A stretch of 64,000 nucleotides of DNA from Rhododendron vialii (lineage: Eukaryota > Streptophyta > Magnoliopsida > Ericales > Ericaceae), in assembly GCF_030253575.1 (NCBI RefSeq), contig NC_080566.1, positions 28,906,001 through 28,970,000 on the forward strand, given 5' to 3'. Numbering within the stretch: position 1 is the first letter of the stretch; each line of letters starts with the position of its first letter. The notes under the pieces were generated by a model. It saw only the letters and a program-made list of their open reading frames with translations. It was not told where the DNA came from and made no database searches. This document shows, piece by piece, positions 33,370 through 44,327 of the stretch. The translations under genes were made by a program, and so were the position numbers.

Positions 33370-33441
33370 TGGAGATGCGGGGTATCGATCCCGTACCTCT
33401 CGCATGCTAAGCGAGCGCTCTACCATCTGAGCTACATCCCC
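33370..33441 (-). tRNA. tRNA-Ala (anticodon AGC)
   Basis: A 72 nt cloverleaf on the minus strand. The acceptor is GGGGATG/CATCTCC with discriminator A. It carries the G3-U70 pair that marks alanine tRNAs. Box A reads TAGCTCAGATGG, the anticodon loop TTAGCAT with AGC centred, and box B GGGATCGATACCC. There is no intron. The CCA end is not encoded, as is usual for nuclear genes. Confidence 0.97.
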
Positions 33442-34150
33442 AATTTGATGCTAAACTTCACGTACGTCTTCATTTACCCTTAAAAGCTATAAGATAGAGC
33501 AGAGAAGGTCGATTTCTTCAATTTCTGCACACATAGATCAGCCCAGTCAACTTTACTTTTGAGTTTGCAATGCATTGGCCAAGTCCTTGAACCGTGTACA
33601 GAAGTGGGATGCAGCGGAAATAAGTACGTAGTACGTACTACTCTCTATCCAATTGCCGTAACAAGGCCATAGCTAGGTTGATTACGATTCGGGATAAGGT
33701 TGAGGAAATAAACCAACTCTATATAACCTACGACCGAATGTCGTTGCTCACATGCCAAGTTACCTACTAACTGCATCAGTTATTTGTCAGCTGAAACTAT
33801 AACCTTAGAATATCAACTATGCGGTCCTTGTTCTTGCCATTGCCGCCTCTTCGTTTCGTTTTGATCTGTTTTCAGCATAAGTATCAACTGTGAAGCGGTT
33901 GTTTCCGGGAACTACAAAAATGGAAAAGAAATTAATACCTATAGCCAACATATGCTGCAAGATTTTGTGTGATGGGAACACATTTTTGGGGGAAGCTTTG
34001 ATGATGGGGGCAAGAGCAGTACTACTGTTAACAATTGATGGATGTGCTGGTATATATATATATATAATATTCTTCAAGTAATTTTGTACCCTCAGAAAGT
34101 ATTTGTTGAAGACAAACTAAAATCTTTTGAAACCAATTTGAATGGGTCAG
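33442..34150. other. Intergenic DNA, no gene seen
   Basis: No recognisable exon. A plus-strand frame near 33,900-34,070 is short and its peptide was not recognised. Confidence 0.4.
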
Positions 34151-35075
34151 TGTAGGTGCGGTCAAAATTATCAATCTTTGATCAAGGGAGACTATTTGAC
34201 CCTCCAATTAGCAGCGGATGCGTGGTAGTATAGTCCGTGCGGAAAAGAGGTATCGGTCAAACCTTGACCTAAAGAGGGAGGTTTGACCGTCCAATTGGAA
34301 AAGGGGACGTGTATAAAAATGTAAGGAAAGACCCGCGGAAGGTGTAATTCCCGCAGAAGTCAACCTTCTCCGCAAAAAGGAAAAGTGAACCCCGAGACAA
34401 CGTCAACAGCAGATGACCACAGGTGAAGTCCCGCGGATCGATGAAGTTTACCAATTACGAGGAAATACCTAATTAAAGAATCCCTAGAGTTTCATTCGGG
34501 CCACAAGGCAAGGTCCGGAAGGAGCTTGCGATGGGAACGTGATCGCCGCAGGTCGCGACCTTGCTCCAATGGGAATAGGGGAGTTTCTTGTGGCTTTGGA
34601 TGGAGGCCGCGTCGCGGAGAATCGAGTCCTCCCGCAGAAAAGAGTCCGCGGGAGGACGAGTTTCTCCAAGACCCAAAGGTAGGGACACGTGTTGGGGTTT
34701 CATAGGAGCGTAGTCCTAGGCCTGACCTGGGCCCAAGTGCCCTAGAAATACCCCTGACATTCCCACTGATTAGACAGAGCTGACTTTTTCTAGAAAAAGA
34801 GTGTGAGCACTGAATTTGAAGAAGGAGAACATTCTTCCTCAAGAGAGAATGTGACCTCACACGCTCAATCTAGGAAAGGCCAGATGTCGACCCCGCGGAA
34901 GGAAACAAGAGACACGCTGCCTTTGTCTCTCTCGTACCTCTTGCTTCTTCCCTCACCTCACAAGATTATTTCCTCTTTTCCCCTCTCTAATCATCTACCA
35001 ATCGCACATCTCTAGCTTATACGTACTCATACATAAGCAATCACCCACAGAAACCCACAACCTACGGTCAACATG
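34150..35075. other. GC-rich block, possibly an old LTR
   Basis: It is noticeably richer in GC than its surroundings, with repeated CCCGCGG/CCGCGG words (34,330-34,900). It ends in a transcript-leader-like CT-rich stretch and CCTACGGTCAACA, which resembles a gypsy LTR end. I could not pair it with a left TG end or a duplicated target, so the assignment stays open. Overlapping open frames in all phases reflect composition rather than a gene. Confidence 0.35.
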
Positions 35076-35677
35076 CCAAATGCTTCCCGGAACGAAAATG
35101 GTTATATCAGCAAAACAAGAAAACCCATATGTGCACACGAAACACTCGGTTAATTTTGGCAATTTAACATGCTAAAAAGAATGGGTTGAAATGTTGATTA
35201 CTGTCTATCCAAACATTTTGATATATTTGGTTCAGTTTACTTGCATATCGATGCCATACAGTATTTGTTTGCTTAAGGGTTAATTAGAGAAATTGCTGCC
35301 TTTTTCTTTCTCTGCCCATATGATCAGTTCTTATGCCCCTTCTTTCTTTCAGGTTTGTCAAGTTACTTTCTTTTGCTCGGGCATTTTCAATGGATGTTGC
35401 AATTTTCGTTTGCGGCAATAAAAGAAACAACATGCATGGTTGCTGATTTTAGGATTTGGCATATACTATGCTCATTACCAGTTGTTTCTTATCGTACCAC
35501 ATATTCCATTTGTTCGAGTGACGATATTCTTAAAACACCATTCTTGATTGTACGAGAATTTTTAAAGAAACTCTTGGGTTGCCGTTTATTCCATTTTTAA
35601 ATGAACTTTTAGCTGATGTATTTCTTCAAAGTTCGTGTTTTGTGGACTTTAGCCTGTTGAGTTATTAGTTGGTTTTA

Positions 35678-36048
35678 GGGGTGTCAAACATGTCGTGTTG
35701 TGCCTGCCCGTTTACTTTATTGTACTGTGCCTGTCTGTTTACTTTATCATGCTGTGCCCTTTTTTTAATCATGTCGTACTCATGTAGTCGAAAAGGGCCA
35801 AAAAAAACTACGAAAAGTATAAAATATTTATAAACACAAAAAATGTAAAATGTTATCTTATAAATTAATATTTTTTTGGTATTAAAATTAGTATTTGGTG
35901 TTCCATGTCCTTTTGTGCCCGTCCATGTCGTACCATGCCAGACCCACTTTCGTGCCGTGCCCGTCCAGAATCGTGCCATGCCCATTCTGTGTCATATTTA
36001 AACATGTTGTGCCCGTAACGTGCAAGCCTGACCCGTCTGACACTTGTA
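35678..36048. repeat. GTGTCA-bordered repeat rich in GTGCC/CGTGCC words
   Basis: It begins GGGGTGTCAAACATGTCG and closes with GACCCGTCTGACACTTG. Degenerate short tandem words (TGTGCCTG..CCCGTTTACTTTA, CGTGCCGTGCCCGTCC) fill both ends. It is a likely non-autonomous element of unknown class. Confidence 0.45.
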
Positions 36049-36059
36049 GTTGGCTCAAA

Positions 36060-36462
36060 GGACTTGTTTAGATGGGGGCTACTGAAGGGGTATAAGTAAT
36101 ACCCCCTCTTAGGACTGTGGGCCTATGGTTAAGTTATGGTTTGGGAACACATTTTGCCACGTATTAGCTAAGCTCTGGATTCTCTTGTACTCCCGAATAT
36201 CTCCGGCGGAAAAATTATTTATGGGGAGATTCTGGGGTATTATTACACAATACCCCAAAATACCCCCGAATAATACTACATCTCTCTTTTATTTCAACTA
36301 CAAAACAATCTTATCCCTATTTTATCCATAATTCAAATTAAATATTATTTAATCTCCTGTCACATTAATATAGGCTCACCCTCTTACATAATACCCAATA
36401 CTTTCTTATTTCATTCATAACTAATACCTCAAATCCATATCCCGCATCCGAACGGGCCTAAA
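36060..36462. mobile_element. Tourist-like MITE just upstream of the RG-II xylosyltransferase gene
   Basis: AGGACTTGTTTAGATGGGGG at the left pairs loosely with the inverted right end (CCCGCATCCGAACGGGCCT). An interior GGGGTATTATTA.. block pairs with AATACCCC. It ends about 60 bp before the TATA box of the next gene. Confidence 0.5.
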
Positions 36463-36525
36463 GTCTCAAACAGGCGCGCTGCCTAGTTTGGCTGAACATT
36501 CTGGCGCTCGTTTAGCTTCAGAAAT

Positions 36526-36533
36526 TATAAAAA
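36526..36533 (+). promoter_or_regulatory. TATA box of the RG-II xylosyltransferase gene
   Basis: TATAAAAA lies 290 bp before the start codon. It predicts a transcription start near 36,555-36,565 and a leader of about 255 nt. Confidence 0.5.
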
Positions 36534-36776
36534 CAACTCCATCAGATCCGACCAGTGCCCCTCGAGAAAAAAATTTCTCTCCTCTCGATCTAAATCCAGC
36601 AGTAGTCAAGATTCGATCAGCTCATAGCCTCATACCAGTAGTAATATCCTAAACGTCACCGACATAATCAAAAATCACGCCATCCCACCGAGATCTGCAA
36701 AAGAACCCAGATTTCTCACGCTTCATCGCTCGCAACCGCCATTATTTGAGCTCAATTTCGAATACGAAACATACCC

Positions 36777-36782
36777 ATGTAG
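36777..36782 (+). promoter_or_regulatory. AUG-stop minimal upstream ORF (ATGTAG)
   Basis: The first ATG after the predicted transcription start is followed at once by TAG. There is no other ATG between about 36,560 and here. AUG-stop elements in the Arabidopsis NIP5;1 leader cause boron-dependent ribosome stalling and mRNA decay. The gene downstream makes RG-II, the pectin crosslinked by borate. The functional link is my inference. Confidence 0.55.
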
Positions 36783-36785
36783 CAG

Positions 36786-36809
36786 ATGTTCACGTATATA
36801 CACCTGTAA
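36786..36809 (+). promoter_or_regulatory. Second upstream ORF (7 codons)
   Basis: ATG at 36,786 reads MFTYIHL and stops at 36,807-36,809, six bases before the main ATG at 36,816. Its stop is close enough to the main start to make reinitiation there inefficient. Confidence 0.6.
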
Positions 36810-36815
36810 GCTGCA

Positions 36816-39614
36816 ATGTCGTACTTTCTCCATCAACGATCCCTCCACAACATTCTCTCAAACCCTAACCCTACATCCCCCAATGATTCTCCCACTGACC
36901 CCCCCAAATCCACCTCCATTTTCAGCAAAACCACCCTCTTACTCCTCTTATCCCTCCTCGTGATCCTGGGCGTCTTCGCCCCCTGGATCGGCACGCCTCA
37001 ATCTCTCTTCACCGCCTCTCGATCCTCCCAATCCAGGTGGAAGGACTACACGCTGGCCGAGGCGGCGGCCAACGTGGCCAAGAACGGCACCGTCATTGTG
37101 TGTGCCGTGAGCCAGCCCTACTTGCCGTTTCTGAATAATTGGTTGATTAGCATTGTGAGGCAGAGGCGTCACGAGCAGGTTCTGGTGATTGCTGAGGACT
37201 ATGCTACGCTTTATGAGGTTAATGGGAAGTGGCCTGGCCATGCTGTGCTTGTTCCTCCGGCTCCGGACGCGCAGACTGCGCATAAGTTTGGATCTCAGGT
37301 ACTTTTGGGTTCCGTAGTGTCTTGCATATTTCAGTGAAAATGTGATTAGTTTAAAGTTTGTTTCTTGCGATGTGTGTACTCTTTGATGTTTGTTTTGGGT
37401 TTTTCAAAATTGGGGTTAGTTGAATTTAGTTGGAAGTAAATTTGTATGATGATTAATTTCATCCGTAGAAGTGGTATGAAATTATTCAAACCTGTGTGGA
37501 AATTATAAGTGAACCCATTGAGCTGAAATTCCTAGAACCACCACTGTTGGTGGGTGGGTACGAGTGGCGTAATTGGCTGTTTCGATTCTGTCATGGAAAG
37601 CCTATCATCATATGGACCACTTTGCATTCACATTATGCCTCCTGTTCTTGGGGTAGACTTTTGCAGTAGCAATGTTGAATTTTGAGCACTGTCTTTGAGT
37701 TGATGCTTTAGCAGTTCCCCTTTTATTTAGTTGAGTAAGATAAGACTCCATGTCATATTTAAGGAAGAATCTATGCAGGAAATGGCATTTGAAAGGCCTA
37801 TTATTTTAAGTCTTGAAGAGAGAAGGTATTTTGCTTTCACCATTTGCCAAAAATGTGATAGGGGTCTCTTTGCCACTAGTCCTTACTAATTAGATAACGA
37901 GGTGTGGTTGGTTGTAAACCTGAACAACTCATAAAGTTTTCGGCCAGACTGAAGGGAGCATTTATTCTCTGATCAAACAGAACCTCGGAGTAGTACTCTA
38001 GCTCTTTCCTACATTTTGTTATTCTTCAACTAACTTCGTCGACCACCTTGATAGAGGCTTCTCATAATGACCTTGGTCACTTTCATTTTACAGGGATTCT
38101 TCAATTTTACTTCCCGAAGACCACGCCACCTACTGCAAATATTGGAGCTTGGATATAATGTTATGTACAATGATGTTGATATGGTCTGGTTAGCAGATCC
38201 ATTTTCGTATCTGCAAGGGAAGCATGATGTGTACTTCACAGATGACATGGCTGCAGTACGTTTGCTCACTTTACCTTCTAGTATTTTATATGTGTTAGTA
38301 CATCATACCTAAGCAGGGATGGACTGTGCTGGGGCAATATGCTATCAAAACCTAAACATCCCACATAAACTCTGCAGCATAAACCCTCATTAGTCTTCAT
38401 ACAAAATTATTTGGATACCCACTTCTCGTTTCTGGTCCTTTTACCTGTGTACGTGTAACTGCTGCTATGGCTTCATTCTAAGAAGTAGTTCTCTTCTCCA
38501 ATACGCATGCATGACTGCTATTAACGATCACCGGTCTTTTTCTTCCTCTTTGTGAAAACCAGGTGAAACCTTTGAACCATTCTCATGATTTGCCACCTCC
38601 AGGGAAAAAGGGCCGGACTTACATTTGCAGTTGCATGATTTACTTGCGCCCATCTAGTGGAGCTAAACTGGTTCTGAAGAAGTGGATCGAAGAACTTCAA
38701 GCTCAGCCATGGTCTCGAGCAAAGAAGTCAAATGATCAGCCTGCTTTTAACTGGGCATTAAACAAAACTGCAGGACAGGTGTGTTGCAACTTGCATTGGC
38801 CTTGTTATAATATTGCTTCTATGTTCTGTAAACCAAGTAATCTTCTTTTTTCTATGGTTTTTAGTTACCTTACAGGACATAGTTAAGAGCACAATTTAGA
38901 ACACCCATTAGAAATCTGCTTCAGCGGCCACCAAGATACCAATTATGGAATTAACACATTTAACCTCAATGTGGAGGTCTTGTCTGTCATCTACCAAGTA
39001 CTAGACTAAAAACTGATAGTTGTTTTTACTCGTTTCATAAGGAAAGAAAAAAACGTGGTCTAAGGAAGATGCAACACTCACTCTTCTGACTCTTCTTTTT
39101 CCTGCTATGTTCATCCTTGTCTCCTTTTTTAATCATTAGTTCTTCCACCCGTGGATTGTTAGGATAAGTATATCATTGGCAGTTCGTACCTTATTCTTGA
39201 GAATGCACCATATATTGTTTAAGCACTCAAACAATTGTGTTGAAGGTGCAGAGTAGAATAGTCATTTATGGGATTTGTATGTTGTTGAACGGTTGAGCTA
39301 CACTGATGCACCTATTATATATATTATGGGTATAATTGGATTCTTTTTTTCACCCTTTGAGCATGATCCTAACGAGTAGCTTCTCATAAATGTCTTCTTT
39401 GTTGCAGGTTGATCTGTATCTGCTCCCACAGGCAGCATTCCCTACGGGAGGGTTATACTTCAAGAATCAGACATGGGTTCAGGAAACTAAGGGAATGCAT
39501 GCTATCATTCATAATAACTATATAACAGGTTTTGATAAGAAAATCAAGCGCTTCCATGATTTCGGCCTCTGGTTAGTGGACGAACATGCAAAGGAGTCCC
39601 CCCTTGGCAGATGA
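36816..39614 (+). CDS. RGXT: UDP-xylose:RG-II fucose alpha-1,3-xylosyltransferase (GT77; RGXT/MGP4 type)
   Basis: Four exons: 36816-37298, 38094-38255, 38563-38778 and 39408-39614, all GT/AG and phase 0, giving 355 residues (known members are about 360). The protein is a type II Golgi enzyme. A short cytoplasmic N terminus precedes one membrane span (about 38-57, LLLLLSLLVILGVFAPWI), then a stem and the catalytic domain. The family hallmark DVD of GYNVMYNDVDMVWLADP (188-190) binds the metal and UDP-sugar. Other conserved blocks are FTDDMAAVKPLNHSHDLPPP, NDQPAFNWALNKT and the C-terminal FPTGGLYF...HNNYITGFDKKIKRF. It transfers xylose to fucose in side chain A of rhamnogalacturonan II in pectin. 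The ATG was chosen because it precedes the membrane anchor directly. The leader has two short upstream ORFs. Confidence 0.93.
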
Positions 39615-40273
39615 TAGTGAGTCAGAAAGAACACTTCATCAAATGGATAAGATGAAGAGGCCCTCAAACACCATTGCCCTTCCAATTCTGTTGACCTCAT
39701 TTTATGCCCATTGGTTTTTTGGAGTTACCATCCAGTGGCAGCTGATCAAACTCTTCATTTCCGATCATTTCCACCTGTATGAAGCACATGGAATCACCCA
39801 TTCCTAACCTGCTTGCAATTTGCCTCTTTAGATTCTGATGTGCATTTAATTAAGCAAGAGAAATTATTTTTCCAGCATAGTTTTCTGATGTTAAACCAGT
39901 CCATGTAGAAACTAGTTTTTATGTTCATTTTGTATTTCAGAACAGCTTTAGCATTCATTTTAATTCGCCATTTTTCCCCGTTGTATGTTCATGAGATACT
40001 ACAGATTTATGAATGTCTTATATGTTTTGAACTACACTTCATGTCCAAGTACTTGCTAAACCCTACTCGCGTTATAGTTGCACTAACTAGAGGGAATCAT
40101 GATTCCTGTCCACAGTCCTGGGACATCCCAAAGCGAACGGGGTAAGGAAGTGTATTGCAAATGCTGGTTATATGTTTGATTGGTTGTAATCGAATCCACT
40201 GTTTCAGTTGTAGAACAAACTGGATTCCAATGCCCCACAAGTAGAGTAATTATTTTGTTGTACCCAATTTTTA

Positions 40274-40396
40274 GGGGCTTGTTCATTTGGGATACTCAAA
40301 ATCTATGCGCACGGTTTCCAATAAATTTTCTCTATTTATCTTTCTCCACTCATTACACTTTAAAATCTCCCTCAAAATCCAAACCGAACAAGCCCC
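40274..40396. mobile_element. Tourist-like MITE (123 bp)
   Basis: It has perfect 11 bp inverted ends GGGGCTTGTTC and GAACAAGCCCC. The left flank is TTA and the right flank AAT. It lies between the xylosyltransferase gene and tRNA-Gly. Confidence 0.7.
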
Positions 40397-40598
40397 AATG
40401 ATTTGCAGAAGACAAAAAACTGAATATTGATTATACTCTATTTAATATTAACTCACTTGTCTAGAGACTGCCAAAGTAAAATGCTTCAGCTACTTCCTTC
40501 TTTTTATCAATCTCAGAGAGAGAGAGAGAGAGGGGTAGACATTTTTAGTGATTCCAAAGCTCTAAAGCCAAAACCAGAGAAAATGGGGCAAAAACTCA

Positions 40599-40670
40599 TG
40601 CGTCTGCCGGGAGTCGAACCCGGGTCTATTGCTTGGAAGGCAATTATCCTAACCGTTGGACTACAAACGC
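40599..40670 (-). tRNA. tRNA-Gly (anticodon TCC)
   Basis: A 72 nt minus-strand cloverleaf. The acceptor is GCGTTTG/CAGACGC with discriminator A, the anticodon stem ATTGC/GCAAT encloses loop CTTCCAA (anticodon TCC), and box B is GGGTTCGACTCCC. It has no intron. The longer open frame at 40,427-40,762 overlaps it and is not a gene. Confidence 0.97.
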
Positions 40671-40829
40671 TCATGTTTGAGGAAGCGTCAGAACATCATA
40701 TATTAGACATAAGTCGAAACCACCCTCACAAATTAGTGAACGATCTGGATTGCTGGGCTTAGGTAGTTAGGTTGCATTCTTTGGAAACTTTTTTTCCCTT
40801 CTTCGTTTTGTTTTTTCTTTTCTTCTTTT

Positions 40830-41251
40830 TAAATTTTTATTAGATTTGTGTTATAGTTTTTGGATTAATAATTCATGAGAGGAGTTTTAAAAGTAAAAAA
40901 TTATGACAGAAAGAAAAAAATATTAACAATTAACCCTAAAAATACAGCAAAAAAAGTTAAGAGAAATAAAATTACCAAAAAAGGTTTTAGACAATTTTTT
41001 TTACAAGAATAGTACAACCTTACTCCGGCTTGTTTTGGCTTAAAAAGTGAAGTGATTAATTTTTATCTTTATTCAACATTTTTCGTATCCGTTAGTTTTG
41101 CATTAAATTTGGGAAATGATTTCTACACTTCCCTTTTTATAACTACACTCCCTTTTTTTAATTTTAGTGTTGAAAGTGTATGTATTTTTTTTTAAAAAGA
41201 CAAAAAAAAGAGTGTGGATATCAAAAAAATGAGTAGAAATCGATTCCCTTA
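40830..41251. other. AT-rich decayed repeat, no gene seen
   Basis: A/T-rich sequence with words (GTAAAAAATTATGA, CAATTAACCCTAAAA) like those in the 3.4 kb and 42.8 kb foldback-type repeats. Confidence 0.4.
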
Positions 41252-41361
41252 GAGCATGTTTACTAGCATAGGTAAACTACCGTTATAGCTATTTTAGCTC
41301 ACCAAAGTGAGAAATGTTCAGCTGCATAGGTAAACAATAAGGTAAAATTCTTTTGTCTACC

Positions 41362-42452
41362 TGTTTACACCCGTTTTTGGCTCCCAATCCTGAGCAAGCA
41401 TTGGAAGGCCATTTAATTATCTTTTAATTAAATTGGGCCAAAGAATAGAGATGAATTGGGTTAAAATCAATGGGCCAAACAAATGTTGCCTGGGCCCAAT
41501 TAATTTTAGTTTGGTTTGGGCTCGGGTTTGGAGGTTTTTAGCCAATTTGTAAAAGAGTTCGGCTGGCCCAATTGTTAATATGGGCTAAATATGTTAATAG
41601 GCTATTTAATTTAATTAAATGGCCATTACTTAAGTGGCTTATGAAAAGTGTGAAGAAAAAAAGAAAACTGTTACCTGTTGAAAGCTTGATTCTTTCCCAC
41701 CCACAAAAGAAGGAGAAGAAATAGGCCTATTTTCCTCTGATGCCCACGGAAATAGAAAATGGAAACTGCCCATGATCTACCAAGTGCCACAGAAATAGGA
41801 AGTGGAGGGAATGCCCACTGTTTTCTATTACTTCCTCCAAGTTGCTCACGATTAAGGGAAAACATGTGGGTAATTCTTTTAACCACCCATTAGCCCACGA
41901 TGTGCGTGGATAAAGAAGTTACATGGGACACTTGGCATTACCAGGAGAAGGCGGGAACTCCATCTGCATGCAAGAAACCGTGGAGCACATTGCCTATAAA
42001 TACTAGTTTGCAAGAAGACAAAGGGGTTTCCACACTAATCAAGCTCAACGCTTAAAACCAAAGCCTTCCCAGCGAAGTAACTATCTCTATTTTCTCACCC
42101 TCACTCAATTACTTCACCAAGTAATTCGGGTTTCTATCTCCCTTGTATCCCAACTTTATTATTACGGAACATAATAAAGTTATTCATATCTCTCTTCACC
42201 CCCTACTTTATATTACGATATAATAAAGTACTTCTACGTTATTACTTTCTTTCCTACACGGTTAGGAAATTATTAAGTTCTCGCACGAAGAGGCAAAACC
42301 ACGGACCTTCACTGCAATCCAGCCCTTAGGTTGCAGCACTATCGCCCGCTCAGATCTAGAAGTCAGAAAAGGGACGCTCAGCCCTTTACGTTAGACGCGA
42401 CAAGTCTTGGCACGCCCGCTCAGTCCTTTGAGCCGCATTTTGGAGCCGAACA
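41362..42452 (+). mobile_element. Solo LTR (1,091 bp) with a 5 bp target duplication
   Basis: It begins TGTTTACACCCGTTTTTGGC and ends TTTGGAGCCGAACA, with TG...CA borders. It is flanked by an exact CTACC duplication (41,357-41,361 and 42,453-42,457). A promoter-like GCCTATAAATACTAG lies near 41,990. No internal retrotransposon region is present, so it is the product of LTR-LTR recombination. Orientation is inferred from the TATA box. Family (probably gypsy) not proven. Confidence 0.88.
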
Positions 42453-42507
42453 CTACCGTTAGCTTCTTTTGTCTAAGAACTATTCACAATCTACTCATTA
42501 TTTTATT

Positions 42508-42510
<3 letters not shown>

Positions 42511-42549
<39 letters not shown>
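42511..42549. repeat. (CT)n microsatellite
   Basis: A pure CT run of about 39 bp inside the right half of the split MITE. Confidence 0.95.
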
Positions 42550-42551
<2 letters not shown>

Positions 42552-43299
42552 TCACAATAAATAAACAATAAAGATAAAAGAAAAAGAGTGAAAAATGTAT
42601 ATTTAATTGTTATTAGATAAAATAGATAGTGTTGGTTTAATTGTGAAAGAAAAAATTGATAGCTAAAGTAGAATTGTGAACTGCTTACTTTGTAATATAC
42701 CTATGCACCGGTAAACTTACTCTTAAATTTTTGTGACTTATTAATTCGTCTCAACGAGAGAAATAAAAAAAGTAAAAAATTATAATCAAAACTCAATTTT
42801 TTTTAAAAAAAAGACAAATTATTGATTTTTCTTAACATATTTTTGTCTTTATTTTAAAAATTACTATGAGTTTCGTTTGTAATTTTTTATTTTTTCGATT
42901 TCTTTCGTCAAGACAAATCAATAAGTTACAAAAATTTAATACAAAATTAACAAATACAAAAAAAAAAAAGAAGAATAAAAATACAAAAAAAAAGGTCAAT
43001 TTTAACCACCAGAAGCCGGATTCAGATAAGCGAACTCCTTTCCTCGCTTCGTTCATACTTGTATTTCCCTGGGTCAGCTAAATCAAGTGCGAACACGTGT
43101 CCAAATGTTAATGGACTGACCTGTCGCGAAGTATCTAGACGGTTGGCGGGTACGCGAATGGTCTCGAAAGCAGTAGAATTTATCGTTGCCTCCCTCTGTA
43201 TCCCTCTATCGCCCCCCGTATAAACGGTCACCAAATTTGAATCAAATCACAGTTCAAAAATTTTTTTTTGAATCAAATCGATTGAAAACAAAAGCGGAG

Positions 43300-43460
43300 A
43301 GTTGAAAACAAGAGGGGAGAGAAATCTGTGAGTTTCTTTAGAGTTTTACTGGGTTTGTGGACCGAGTTTGTGCCGATTAACTGAGTCATTCGGATTTGGG
43401 TGGAACGGATTGGAAGGAATTTTCTGTTTCTGTCAATAATCTTCTGCGTCCTTGTAAGTG

Positions 43461-43506
<46 letters not shown>

Positions 43507-44296
43507 TCTTATCATTTTGGGTGCAGCATTTGTGAAACTACCCCATAATATTTGTCGGCAGAAAAATTCAATATTTTATCAATCAAGATATTGATGAGAA
43601 CTTTACATTTACTCCAATAAAAAAAGTTTGAATTTTGTCTTGAAAGAAATGCACGACGTTACGGATAAACATGTTGGGATGGAGGGAGTACATTTTACGT
43701 TACACTTCTGCATTAACGGGTGGTTATGTTGTGCAAATTGTGTTACGCAAGAAATGAATCATGTTACGCAAGAAATGATACAACGAAAATCTTGTAGTCA
43801 CATTAATCTGCAATGGAATCTGGGATTTGAAAGTAGAAAAGAGGAGAGAAGGAAAAAAAAAAGGAATAACAGATATCTTTTTCCTTTGTCTTGACAGGTT
43901 GTTAGGCACTTAAAAGGGTAGTTTGAGAACAAAAACTGTGAGCCAGCCATAAAACTGACGTTCCCTTTATGTTCTAGTAATGGACAATTGATTGTCTATG
44001 ATTACTTATCGATTTTTTCCTATAATATTGGCTTGGTTATCTCTATCCCTCTATGCAAACTTTAATTCAATTACTAAAATTTAAGCCTGATTGTGAGTAA
44101 AAGATATCATCTTTTTTCTTTTATTTTTTTGATATTTAGCAAAGAGAATTTTATGAAGGGTATATTTGAAAGTTGGAGAGAGGGCTTGAATTTTTTAGAA
44201 ACGCAAAAATTCTCCCTTGATTTGAGAGAAAGAATAAGTAAAACTCTTATTTTAGAGTTCAATTTGAGTAAAGAATTGGAGAGTGTTTTTTTTTTT

Positions 44297-44327
<31 letters not shown>

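Larger units (their letters stand above)
41252..42722. mobile_element. Tourist-type MITE split by a solo LTR
   Basis: The outer ends GAGCATGTTTAC and GTAAACTTACTC are flanked by TTA (41,249-41,251 and 42,723-42,725). CATAGGTAAACT just inside the left pairs with CCTATGCACCGGTAAAC at the right. The middle is interrupted by the LTR at 41,362-42,452. Without it the MITE would be about 375 bp. Confidence 0.75.

Noticed and set aside
34484-34860. Overlapping frames of 60-122 codons on the minus strand
   Set aside because: They arise from GC-rich composition with few stops in every phase; no domain, splice signals or consistent frame.
40427-40762. 111-codon plus-strand frame
   Set aside because: It overlaps tRNA-Gly on the other strand and the middle part (RLPGVEPGSIAWKAI) is simply the tRNA translated.
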